Shown here one piece after another: positions 1 to 5,684 of a stretch of DNA of 6,814 bases. The DNA is from an uncultured Actinomycetes bacterium (lineage in GTDB: Bacteria; Actinomycetota; Acidimicrobiia; Acidimicrobiales; RAAP-2). The position numbers were made by a program, and so were the translations under genes. The notes under the pieces are model-generated. The model made no database searches. It saw only the letters and a program-made list of their open reading frames with translations, and had not been told where the DNA came from. Where the stretch lies: contig CAIKVF010000083.1 in the NCBI GenBank assembly GCA_903830745.1, forward strand, positions 1 to 6,814, written 5' to 3'. The stretch's first letter is position 1; each line of letters opens with the position of its first letter.

Positions 1-335
1 CGTTCCTTGGTGACGCTCCGGTGATGAAGACAACTGCAGTTTCTGGAAAGGGCGTTCACCGAATCCTTCCTGCTCTTTCAATAGCTGCAGCAGACTATGT
101 AAAGCGTGTGCCAACAGGTGCGCTAAACCGTGCGATTCGAGACATCCAAATCAAGCAACCTGCTCCAACGGGCAAGATTCGTTACGCAGTTCAGGGTGCA
201 ATTGAGCCTCCAACATTTACGTTGTTCGTTTCAGGAAAGATTCCTTCTACCTACATGCGCTACATCGAGAGATCGCTTCGTGAGCGTTTCGAACTTGGAA
301 ATCAGCCAATTCGAGTGCGAGTCCGTACTGAATAA
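1..335 (+). CDS. der: GTPase Der (EngA), C-terminal part only; 5' end outside window
   Basis: Der is a tandem-G-domain GTPase that helps assemble the 50S ribosomal subunit in the cytoplasm. Only its last 110 codons are here, reading in frame from base 3. The first residues, FLGDAPVM followed by TTAVSGKG, match the end of the second G domain, including the G5-like SGKG. The remainder fits the KH-like C-terminal domain: ALNRAIRD, KIRYAVQGAIEPPTFTLFVS, a YMRYIERSLRERF helix, and the terminal IRVRVR strand. The GTG at 21 and ATG at 24 are internal codons, because the homology continues upstream without a stop. The TAA stop shares its last A with the ATG of the next gene. I am confident of the family; only the truncation by the window limits the description. 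Confidence 0.93.
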   Translation, partial: FLGDAPVMKTTAVSGKGVHRILPALSIAAADYVKRVPTGALNRAIRDIQIKQPAPTGKIRYAVQGAIEPPTFTLFVSGKIPSTYMRYIERSLRERFELGNQPIRVRVRTE

Positions 336-517
336 TGACGAAGTGGTGTGAAGACTGCGACCGCCCTGTAGAGGGTGAGTATTGCGAGGTCTGTGGAAAT
401 CAGATCAAAGAGCTGGCTAAGGAACCCATTCCTTGGCGCTGGCGTTTCTTTATTTTCTGCACAGTTATTTACGTCATCTGGCGTATCTATCAATTAGTTT
501 CTTGGCTAACCCACTAG
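335..517 (+). CDS. Small zinc-ribbon protein with C-terminal membrane anchor
   Basis: This 60-residue protein has no function I recognise. It has two clear parts. Residues 5-20 form a CxxC-x8-CxxC zinc ribbon (Cys5, Cys8, Cys17, Cys20), with WCEDCDRP and YCEVCGNQ as the knuckles. Residues about 36-58 (starting WRWRFFIFCTVIYVIWRIYQ) form one hydrophobic helix rich in Trp, Tyr and Ile, flanked by Arg, so the ribbon is probably cytoplasmic and tethered to the membrane. Its ATG overlaps the der stop (TAATG) with no separate Shine-Dalgarno, which suggests translational coupling to der. Its stop codon lies inside the AGGAGG of the next gene. It is therefore sandwiched tightly in an operon, which argues that it is a real gene rather than a chance frame. 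A role in membrane or ribosome biogenesis would be a guess. Confidence 0.8.
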   Translation: MTKWCEDCDRPVEGEYCEVCGNQIKELAKEPIPWRWRFFIFCTVIYVIWRIYQLVSWLTH

Positions 518-521
518 GAGG
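516..521 (+). promoter_or_regulatory. Shine-Dalgarno AGGAGG of the carbonic-anhydrase-like gene
   Basis: A perfect AGGAGG lies 4 bases before the ATG at 526. It fixes that ATG as the start, in preference to the upstream in-frame ATG at 433, which would lie inside the zinc-ribbon gene. The motif overlaps the TAG stop (515-517) of the upstream gene, so ribosomes ending there can re-initiate. Confidence 0.85.
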
Positions 522-525
522 AATC

Positions 526-1041
526 ATGCCGATTTATGCACTGGGGGACCGAGTCCCAACAATTCACGAGGATGCATACGTACATCCTGAAGCAGTAATC
601 ATTGGTGACGTTCGAATCGGAAAAGATTCAACCATCTGGCCAGGCGCTGTGCTTCGTGGTGACTACGGAACAATCATTGTTGGAGAGCGCACATCAATTC
701 AAGACGGCAGCGTTATTCACGCAACTGCTGAGCTGCAAACAACTGTTGGAGACGACTGCGTCATTGGACACATTGTTCACCTAGAGGGATGCACAATCCA
801 TAGCGGTGCACTTGTTGGCAACGGAGCGAACGTTCTTCACCGCGCAGTTGTAAACACTGGAGCAACGGTTGCTGCGGGAGCCGTTGTTAGAAACGATGCC
901 GTAATTCCTGAGAATGCGTTAGCGGTTGGTGTGCCAGCAATCATTAAAGAGAACGCCAGTCACGCACAGTACATAATCATGGGAGCTGCGCTGTATGTAG
1001 AGAATGGAAAGCGCTACAAGAAAGATCTTCGAAAGCTTTAG
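526..1041 (+). CDS. Gamma-carbonic-anhydrase-like hexapeptide-repeat protein
   Basis: This 171-residue protein is a left-handed beta-helix of the gamma-carbonic anhydrase/YrdA/PaaY group, expected to be a cytoplasmic trimer. The hexapeptide rungs run from about residue 18 to 138 (AVIIGDVRIGKDSTIWPGAVL and following), and an alpha-helical tail closes the protein at about 143-171. Family landmarks are visible: RGD at 44-46, IQDGSVIH with Gln59, Asp60 and His65, IGH with His82, and the NALAVGVPA turn near 130-137. In canonical members the third zinc ligand is the His of LHGC, five residues after the IGH histidine. Here that position is Glu87 (GHIVHLEGC), with an extra His at 85. Carbonic anhydrase activity is therefore uncertain. 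The protein could be a non-CO2 member of the fold or bind metal differently. It is the last gene of the der operon and ends overlapping trpD tail to tail. Confidence 0.87.
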   Translation: MPIYALGDRVPTIHEDAYVHPEAVIIGDVRIGKDSTIWPGAVLRGDYGTIIVGERTSIQDGSVIHATAELQTTVGDDCVIGHIVHLEGCTIHSGALVGNGANVLHRAVVNTGATVAAGAVVRNDAVIPENALAVGVPAIIKENASHAQYIIMGAALYVENGKRYKKDLRKL

Positions 1042-2057
1042 CTATTCGAAATTGCAACAAGCTTTTCTAAAGCAGTGCCAGCGGAACCGCTCAGAACACT
1101 CTGCTTAGCAATTTCAAATCCTTCTGCAATTGATGTTGCTTTTCCAGCAACGATTAATGCGAGTCCTGCATTCGCACACACCACATCAAAGACTGGTCCC
1201 TGAGTGCCATTAAGGAAACTGCGAACAACCTCAACATTTGTTGCAACGTCTCCACCGCGAATAGCTGAAACGTCGTGCGAGATGCCCAGTTCTTTAGCTG
1301 CATCTACGCGCTTGGTTTCAATGGAGCTACCAGTTACGTAGTGCAGTGTGGCATTTGATCCCAGTGAAAGTTCGTCAAGTCCGTCATCAGAGTGAACAAG
1401 AATCGCGAATTCGATTCCTCGAGCTCCAAGGACCGCAGCCATCTGTTCCATAATCTGATTTTGCGATACACCAATTAGCGCTTTGGAAACGAGTGCTGGA
1501 TTAGCGAGTGGTCCAAGAACATTGAATACAGTACGAAATCCAAGGGCACGTCTAATTGGTGTGAGGTATCCGAGTGCATGGTGAAACGTGGGTGCAAAGC
1601 AGAAACCAATACCAGCTTCTTCAACACACGCTTTAACAATTTCTGCAGGAGCATCGAGGCGAACTCCAAGGGCTTCAAGAACGTCAGCAGAACCAACAGA
1701 AGATGATGCAGCTCTGTTTCCATGCTTGGCGATCTTTACGCCACTTCCAGCAACTGCGAGTGAAGCCATGGTCGAGATGTTCACGGTGTGCAGCTGGTCT
1801 CCACCCGTTCCAACGATGTCCATCGCACTGGGGTCAACGCTGAATGTTGTGGCGGACGCAATCATTGCGTCAACGAAACCAGTCATTTCAACTGCGGTCT
1901 CACCCTTTGCAGTGAGTGCAGTTAGAAAGCTCGCAATAAGAGGGGCTTCAATCTTTCCGTCAAGGATTTGAGCCAGGGCGTCACGGGCTTCAGATCGCTC
2001 TAAATTTGTGCCTCGCACAAGTGGGTTTAGGACATCCTGGGAAAACGAAACAGCCAT
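1038..2057 (-). CDS. trpD: Anthranilate phosphoribosyltransferase TrpD
   Basis: TrpD transfers phosphoribose from PRPP to anthranilate, the second step of tryptophan synthesis. Counted from the upstream ATG (2061-2063), the landmarks are GTGGD at 85-89 (PRPP loop), NIST at 95-98, KHGNRAASS at 113-121, the anthranilate-contacting Arg172 in PIRRALG, FNVLGPLANP at 180-189, and the metal-binding DGLDE ending at Asp230-Glu231. The length of 339-341 residues is normal. There are two possible ATGs. I chose 2055-2057 because a TATCGT hexamer (2064-2069) places the predicted transcription start exactly on it, giving a leaderless mRNA that lacks the upstream ATG. The only difference is two residues. 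There is no Shine-Dalgarno. The gene is divergent from trpCFBA and converges on the carbonic-anhydrase-like gene, with the two stop codons overlapping by 4 bases. Confidence 0.95.
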   Translation of the reverse strand: MAVSFSQDVLNPLVRGTNLERSEARDALAQILDGKIEAPLIASFLTALTAKGETAVEMTGFVDAMIASATTFSVDPSAMDIVGTGGDQLHTVNISTMASLAVAGSGVKIAKHGNRAASSSVGSADVLEALGVRLDAPAEIVKACVEEAGIGFCFAPTFHHALGYLTPIRRALGFRTVFNVLGPLANPALVSKALIGVSQNQIMEQMAAVLGARGIEFAILVHSDDGLDELSLGSNATLHYVTGSSIETKRVDAAKELGISHDVSAIRGGDVATNVEVVRSFLNGTQGPVFDVVCANAGLALIVAGKATSIAEGFEIAKQSVLSGSAGTALEKLVAISNS

Positions 2058-2063
2058 GGACAT

Positions 2064-2069
2064 ACGATA
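2064..2069 (-). promoter_or_regulatory. Predicted -10 element of trpD (TATCGT), leaderless geometry
   Basis: Read on the minus strand, TATCGT fits the actinobacterial TANNNT -10 pattern. Six bases (ATGTCC) separate it from the ATG at 2055-2057, so a standard start site 7 nt after the hexamer falls on the A of that ATG. I find no convincing -35 at 17-18 nt spacing. This is an inference from spacing; no transcript data are available. Confidence 0.5.
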
Positions 2070-2074
2070 CCCCC

Positions 2075-2096
2075 GGACTTCAGAGCGCTGATCTCC
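2075..2096. promoter_or_regulatory. Imperfect 22-bp dyad between trpD and trpC, candidate operator
   Basis: The half-sites GGACTTCAGAG and CGCTGATCTCC match as inverted repeats at 8 of 11 positions, with a solid TCAG/CTGA core at 2080-2083 and 2088-2091 and outer GGA/TCC arms. The dyad lies between the two -10 elements, where it would cover the -35 zone of both promoters. A repressor bound here could control trpD and trpCFBA together. A dyad this good can occur by chance, so it remains a candidate. Confidence 0.3.
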
Positions 2097-2099
2097 AAG

Positions 2100-2105
2100 T
2101 AGAAT
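2100..2105 (+). promoter_or_regulatory. Predicted -10 element of trpCFBA (TAGAAT), leaderless geometry
   Basis: TAGAAT matches TATAAT at 5 of 6 positions and fits TANNNT. Six bases (TGATGA) separate it from the trpC ATG, so the expected transcription start is the A of that ATG. No Shine-Dalgarno is present, which agrees with a leaderless message. A weak GAC-containing -35 candidate near 2074-2079 has poor spacing. Confidence 0.55.
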
Positions 2106-2111
2106 TGATGA

Positions 2112-2903
2112 ATGGCGGCGACATATCTAGACGACATTGTCGAGTTTCACAGGCAACGAGTATCTAAGGACGCCCGTAACTGGAAAGAGCGCGCCGAATC
2201 TCTTCGTTACTCTGGTCCGTCATTTCGCGACGCCCTGAAGAACAATCCAAATGTTGCAGTTATCGCTGAAGTGAAGCGACGCTCGCCATCAAAGGGATGG
2301 ATCAACGAAGACCTTGACGCAGCATCTCTTGCTAAGAGTTATGTCGCCGGGGGAGCAAGTGCGATCTCGGTACTGACCGATGAAAAGCACTTCAGTGGGT
2401 CAGTTGCTGACTTAAGTGATGTTCGAGGCGCCGTAAGCGTGCCAATTCTTCGAAAAGATTTCACACTCGGAGCCAATGATGTTCTTGACTGCATAGAAAT
2501 CGGTGCATCAGCGGTGCTCTTGATTGTGGCTGCACTCAGTCAGAGTGAACTACGTGATTATTTCGAACTAGCAGCGCAAGTTGGACTAGACGCACTAGTT
2601 GAGGTTCATGATGAAACTGAAGCACAACGAGCTTTAGATGTTGGTGCAACAATTATTGGCATTAATCAACGTGATCTTCATTCGTTCTCTGTTGACACTG
2701 ATCGAGCTGCAAGAGTTGCCAGGTCTCTTCCTTCCAGTGTCATTTCAGTCTGTGAATCTGGACTCAAGGACCTACAAGATGTTCAAAACGCAAGTAGTGC
2801 AGGATTCGACGCCGTGCTCATTGGTGAGACCTTCGCCTCTGCTCCAGACCCAGAAGTTTCCGTAAGAGGACTTTCTTCAGTTCTAAAGAGTTCAAATGGT
2901 TGA
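2112..2903 (+). CDS. trpC: Indole-3-glycerol phosphate synthase TrpC
   Basis: TrpC closes the indole ring, converting CdRP to indole-3-glycerol phosphate with loss of CO2 and water. The 263 residues form a single TIM barrel with all the expected active-site residues: Glu53 and Lys55 in IAEVKRRSPSKG, Lys115 in LRKDF, Glu164 in LVEVHDE, Asn185 and Arg187 in GINQRDL, and Glu215-Ser216 in CESGLKD. The phosphate-binding end VLIGETF sits near 235-241. The N-terminal YLDDIVEFHRQRV helix is typical. The start is well fixed, because an in-frame TGA lies directly before the ATG and a -10 hexamer sits 6 nt upstream. It is first in the trpCFBA operon and overlaps trpF by 8 bases (ATGGTTGA). It is separate from TrpF, unlike the fused TrpCF of enterobacteria and corynebacteria. 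Confidence 0.96.
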   Translation: MAATYLDDIVEFHRQRVSKDARNWKERAESLRYSGPSFRDALKNNPNVAVIAEVKRRSPSKGWINEDLDAASLAKSYVAGGASAISVLTDEKHFSGSVADLSDVRGAVSVPILRKDFTLGANDVLDCIEIGASAVLLIVAALSQSELRDYFELAAQVGLDALVEVHDETEAQRALDVGATIIGINQRDLHSFSVDTDRAARVARSLPSSVISVCESGLKDLQDVQNASSAGFDAVLIGETFASAPDPEVSVRGLSSVLKSSNG

Positions 2904-3546
2904 GCTCGATCTTCTTCCTTCGTTCATCAAAATTTGTGGAATCACTTCCGTACGAGACGCGACGTATGCAGTTGATGCAGGTGCAACGGCGATTGGCCTT
3001 GTATTTGCAAAATCACCTCGAAAGATTGACGCAACCACGGGACAAGAAATTTCTTCGTACGCCAAAGACAAGATTCTTCGAATTGGAGTATTTAAGGATC
3101 AATCAGATGCTGAGATTCTTTCGATTGTCACTCAAGTAGAGCTTGACTGCGTTCAACTTCACACTGCACTCAGCACGGAGCTCGCTTCTGAACTACGAAA
3201 ACTGGGAGTTGCAATCATTAAGGCAATGTCAATTGGAACAGAAGAAATTGAGGACTTCGATGAGCACCGTGTCGACGCTGTGCTCATAGATGGTCCTGCC
3301 CCCGGCAGTGGAGAAGAACATTCCTGGGCTGACGTGCAACAGAACCATTTTCAGCGCCCAATGATCGCTGCTGGAGGGCTGAATAGTTCCAATATTCTGC
3401 GCATAGTCTCGAGTACGAGTGCTTGGGGAGTTGATGTTTCTTCGGGTTGCGAATCTGCACCCGGAAAGAAGGATCAACTTAAAGTGCAAGAATTTGTAAC
3501 TAAGGCCAACAAGGCGTTTGTTCAACAGGAGGACATAAGTGACTGA
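2896..3546 (+). CDS. trpF: Phosphoribosylanthranilate isomerase TrpF (stand-alone)
   Basis: TrpF performs the Amadori rearrangement of phosphoribosylanthranilate to CdRP, between TrpD and TrpC. The 216-residue barrel shows KICGIT at 12-17 with the catalytic Cys14, [11 protein letters not shown] at 34-44, VQLH at 86-89, the acid Asp122 in VLIDG, a W-containing SWADV at 143-147, IAAGGL at 157-162, and [16 protein letters not shown] at 178-193. An AAAGAG six bases before the ATG is a partial Shine-Dalgarno, and the start overlaps the trpC stop by 8 bases. The stop overlaps the trpB start by another 8. A dedicated TrpF matters in this setting, because streptomycetes and mycobacteria lack one and use the dual HisA/TrpF enzyme PriA instead. 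Confidence 0.95.
   Translation: MVELDLLPSFIKICGITSVRDATYAVDAGATAIGLVFAKSPRKIDATTGQEISSYAKDKILRIGVFKDQSDAEILSIVTQVELDCVQLHTALSTELASELRKLGVAIIKAMSIGTEEIEDFDEHRVDAVLIDGPAPGSGEEHSWADVQQNHFQRPMIAAGGLNSSNILRIVSSTSAWGVDVSSGCESAPGKKDQLKVQEFVTKANKAFVQQEDISD
3527..3532 (+). promoter_or_regulatory. Shine-Dalgarno AGGAGG deciding the GTG start of trpB
   Basis: A perfect AGGAGG lies 6 bases before the GTG at 3539-3541, inside the 3' end of trpF. It supports GTG as the initiator, since no ATG occurs at a suitable distance. The next in-frame ATG is codon 8, within the MTDAKTFM start. This is the strongest ribosome binding site in the trp operon. Confidence 0.85.
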
Positions 3547-4720
3547 TGCAAAGACATTCATGCAAGCTCCTGACGAGCGGGGACGCTTTGGTGAGTTCGG
3601 AGGTCGCTTCGTACCTGAAGCTCTCATGCCAGCGTGCCTAGAGCTCGAAATCGCATTCAAGGACGCCTGGTCAGATCCTGCGTTCATCGAGGAATACAAC
3701 ACGGTGCTGCGCCAGTTCGCTGGAAGACCAACACCAGTGACACCACTGCTTCGACTCTCAGAAAAACTCGGCATCAACGTTTATGCGAAGCGTGAAGACT
3801 TGGCGCACACCGGTTCTCACAAGATCAACAACGTCGTGGGACAGACTCTTCTAACAAAGCGCATGGGTAAGACCCGCGTTATTGCAGAAACCGGTGCCGG
3901 ACAGCACGGAGTTGCTACTGCAACCGCCGCTGCACGACTCGGTCTTGAGTGCACTGTCTACATGGGTGAAGTTGACACAGTTCGTCAATCACTAAATGTC
4001 TTTCGCATGGAACTCCTAGGTGCAACAGTCGTTCCTGTGACTTCAGGAAGCAAGACACTTAAAGACGCAGTGAACGAAGCAATGCGTGAATGGGTTACGT
4101 GCGTTAGCGATACTCACTACTGCCTCGGATCAGTTATGGGACCGCATCCATTTCCTTGGATGGTTCGAGAGATGCAAAGCATCATTGGTCACGAATCATC
4201 AAGACAGCTGATCGAGCTCGGTGTCGCAACACCAGACTTTGTTGTTGCGTGCGTCGGTGGTGGATCTAATGCTGCAGGAATCTTTTCAGGATTCGCAAAT
4301 ACCTCTGCACGACTCATTGGCGTTGAAGCCGCTGGGGGAGCTGCGGTTAAGAACGGATCTCCTGGTGTGCTCCACGGAATGCGCTCAATGCTTATTCAAA
4401 GCGAGTTCGGACAAATTGAAGAAGCTCACTCAATCTCTGCGGGACTTGACTACCCAGGCATTGGACCGGAGCACGCATACCTTGCTGATGCAGGTCGTGC
4501 CGAGTACTACCCAATTGGTGACGAAGTTGTTCTCGATGCTCTTCAGCTTCTAAGCGAGCTCGAAGGAATCATCCCTGCTCTCGAAACAGCTCACGCTGTT
4601 GCATGGATTACACGCGAAGCGGGAAAGACAATTCCAAAGGGTTCATCTGTTCTTCTCAACCTCTCTGGAAGAGGCGACAAGGATGTTGCACAAGTTCGCT
4701 CACTTCTTCGAGGCGAATAA
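3539..4720 (+). CDS. trpB: Tryptophan synthase beta subunit TrpB
   Basis: TrpB is the PLP enzyme that joins indole, channelled from TrpA, to serine. The 393 residues contain the PLP lysine Lys95 in HTGSHKINN, Glu117 in AETGAGQHG, the phosphate cup GGGSN at 240-244, Asp304 in SAGLDYPG, Glu343 in EGIIPALE, and SGRGDKD at 376-382. It belongs to the TrpB1 type that pairs with TrpA. One oddity: after GVEAAG (261-266) the sequence goes almost directly to [13 protein letters not shown]. In the usual family pattern about 8 more residues (a G-x-TGEHAA-type loop) lie here. In enterobacterial numbering this loop is about 260-268, beside the monovalent-cation site. The reading frame is intact. GTG is the start, and the stop shares its last A with the trpA ATG. 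Confidence 0.96.
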   Translation: MTDAKTFMQAPDERGRFGEFGGRFVPEALMPACLELEIAFKDAWSDPAFIEEYNTVLRQFAGRPTPVTPLLRLSEKLGINVYAKREDLAHTGSHKINNVVGQTLLTKRMGKTRVIAETGAGQHGVATATAAARLGLECTVYMGEVDTVRQSLNVFRMELLGATVVPVTSGSKTLKDAVNEAMREWVTCVSDTHYCLGSVMGPHPFPWMVREMQSIIGHESSRQLIELGVATPDFVVACVGGGSNAAGIFSGFANTSARLIGVEAAGGAAVKNGSPGVLHGMRSMLIQSEFGQIEEAHSISAGLDYPGIGPEHAYLADAGRAEYYPIGDEVVLDALQLLSELEGIIPALETAHAVAWITREAGKTIPKGSSVLLNLSGRGDKDVAQVRSLLRGE

Positions 4721-5487
4721 TGAAGCCTTTAGAGACGAAGCTTCGAGCCGTTAGAGATAGCGGACGAAAAGCTCTGGTTCCATACTTCATGGCTGGATTA
4801 ACACCAGACTGGACCCAGCACGTTGAAGCAGCCGTTCACGCAGGAGCTGACGCTGTTGAAATTGGAATTCCGTTCAGCGATCCAATGATGGACGGAGTAG
4901 TAATTCAAGAGGCAGCACTTACCTCACTCGCCAGGGGAACAAACCTCGATTCGATCTGTGCCGACCTTGCGAAGATTTCCGTTGACGTGCCGCTCATAAC
5001 CATGACGTACTTCAACATCTTTCATCACTACGGATTAGAGCGCTCAATAGGCAAGCTAACTGAATCTGGAATTGAAGGGGCAATTGTCCCTGACCTCTCT
5101 CTCGAAGAATCTGGACCATGGCACGAGATCAGTAATTCATATGATCTAGCCAACATCTTTCTCGTAGCTCCTTCAACAAATACAGAACGAGCCAAACTCT
5201 TGGCACAGGCTTCAGAAGGTTTTTGCTACGCCTCAGCTCGAATGGCTGTAACTGGAAAATCCTCAGATGAGGGCGATGCCGCGCAGGTTGTGGCTGGAAT
5301 TCGTGCCGGAAGCGATATACCTACGTACGTAGGAATTGGCATTACAACTCCAAAGCAGGCGAAAGACGCCTCCAAGATTGGTGACGGCGTAATTGTTGGA
5401 TCCGCTCTGGTTCAATTGCTCATAGACGGAGCCGGACCAGGAAAAATCGAAGAATTCATTACTTCTTTCAGACTGGCAATTGACTAG
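4720..5487 (+). CDS. trpA: Tryptophan synthase alpha subunit TrpA
   Basis: TrpA cleaves indole-3-glycerol phosphate to indole and glyceraldehyde-3-phosphate, passing indole to TrpB. The 255-residue barrel shows the catalytic Glu47 in VEIGIPFSDP, the second acid Asp58 in MMDG, TYFN at 96-99, VPDL at 123-126, the mobile TG turn at 168-169, and the phosphate-binding VGSA at 226-229 near VGIGITTP (203-210). The usual DGP after the catalytic Asp is DGV here, and the loop reads RMAVTG where MGVTG is common. Both look like lineage variation. The start at 4720 has GAGG 6 bases upstream (4710-4713) and overlaps the trpB stop by one base (TAATG). An in-frame ATG at 4603 lies deep inside trpB and is not the start. 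It is last in the operon. Confidence 0.95.
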   Translation: MKPLETKLRAVRDSGRKALVPYFMAGLTPDWTQHVEAAVHAGADAVEIGIPFSDPMMDGVVIQEAALTSLARGTNLDSICADLAKISVDVPLITMTYFNIFHHYGLERSIGKLTESGIEGAIVPDLSLEESGPWHEISNSYDLANIFLVAPSTNTERAKLLAQASEGFCYASARMAVTGKSSDEGDAAQVVAGIRAGSDIPTYVGIGITTPKQAKDASKIGDGVIVGSALVQLLIDGAGPGKIEEFITSFRLAID

Positions 5488-5557
5488 TTTTCGTCCATTT
5501 CCATTCAAAATTTGAGAAGTTTTTTTCGGCTCACATCAGGGATTTCATGAAAAGTCA

Positions 5558-5574
5558 GTAACCCCTTGGGTTAC
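5558..5574. repeat. Perfect inverted repeat GTAACCC-ctt-GGGTTAC, candidate operator
   Basis: Seven-base arms are perfectly complementary around a 3-base centre. The repeat is 115 bases upstream of the membrane protein ATG. The arms contain GTAAC/GTTAC, a half-site style used by several actinobacterial regulators, but the spacing does not match any I can name. It could be a protein-binding site or a small RNA hairpin. Confidence 0.45.
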
Positions 5575-5650
5575 GCATAGGTAAGTAGCGCTTAAATTTT
5601 TCCGTTACATTCCCGTAATAAAGAGCTCTTGTACGTAAGGATTTTAGAGC

Positions 5651-5677
5651 GGAGGGAATTAGCAACTAATTACCTTT
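5651..5677 (+). promoter_or_regulatory. Leader hairpin directly before the ribosome binding site
   Basis: AATTAG (5657-5662) and CTAATT (5666-5671) pair around a CAA loop. After one G-A mismatch, AGG (5653-5655) pairs with CCT (5673-5675), and two G-U pairs can extend the stem. The last base abuts AAAGGAG. CCTTT at 5673-5677 is also complementary to the AAAGG of the ribosome binding site, so this strand has two possible partners. That is suggestive of translational control. Confidence 0.4.
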
Positions 5678-5684
5678 AAAGGAG
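5678..5684 (+). promoter_or_regulatory. Strong Shine-Dalgarno AAAGGAG of the membrane protein gene
   Basis: AAAGGAG with a 6-base AAATAA spacer before the ATG at 5691 is close to ideal. It fixes the start and suggests efficient translation when the site is unpaired. Confidence 0.85.

Noticed and set aside
433..525. N-terminal extension of the carbonic-anhydrase-like protein
   Set aside because: It overlaps the zinc-ribbon gene, is not hexapeptide-like, and the perfect AGGAGG points to ATG 526.
1588..1971. 127-codon + strand open frame inside trpD
   Set aside because: It is antisense to the conserved core of TrpD and shows no motif of its own. The open frame follows from trpD codon bias.
2058..2111. 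Trp leader peptide, T-box or riboswitch before trpC
   Set aside because: The gap is too short, contains no small Trp-rich frame and no terminator, and the promoter position implies no leader.
3229..3777. 182-codon open frame antisense to the trpF/trpB junction
   Set aside because: It lies opposite two conserved genes, its composition is Ser/Arg/Asn-rich with no recognisable motif, and it has no ribosome site or promoter. It is a shadow of the coding strands.
4603..4719. N-terminal extension of TrpA from an upstream in-frame ATG
   Set aside because: The extra 39 residues would be read from inside trpB, do not resemble TrpA, and the ATG at 4720 has a GAGG at proper spacing.
5505..5526. Rho-independent terminator after trpA
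   Set aside because: There is a T7 run, but the only upstream dyad (TCAAAATTTGA) is AT-only with a one-base centre and would not form a stable stem. I leave it as weak and do not list it as a terminator.
5558..5574. Named regulator site such as BldD, MtrA or GlnR box
   Set aside because: The GTAAC/GTTAC half-sites resemble motifs used by these regulators, but the 7-base spacing and inverted orientation do not match the forms I know. Naming one would be over-reading.
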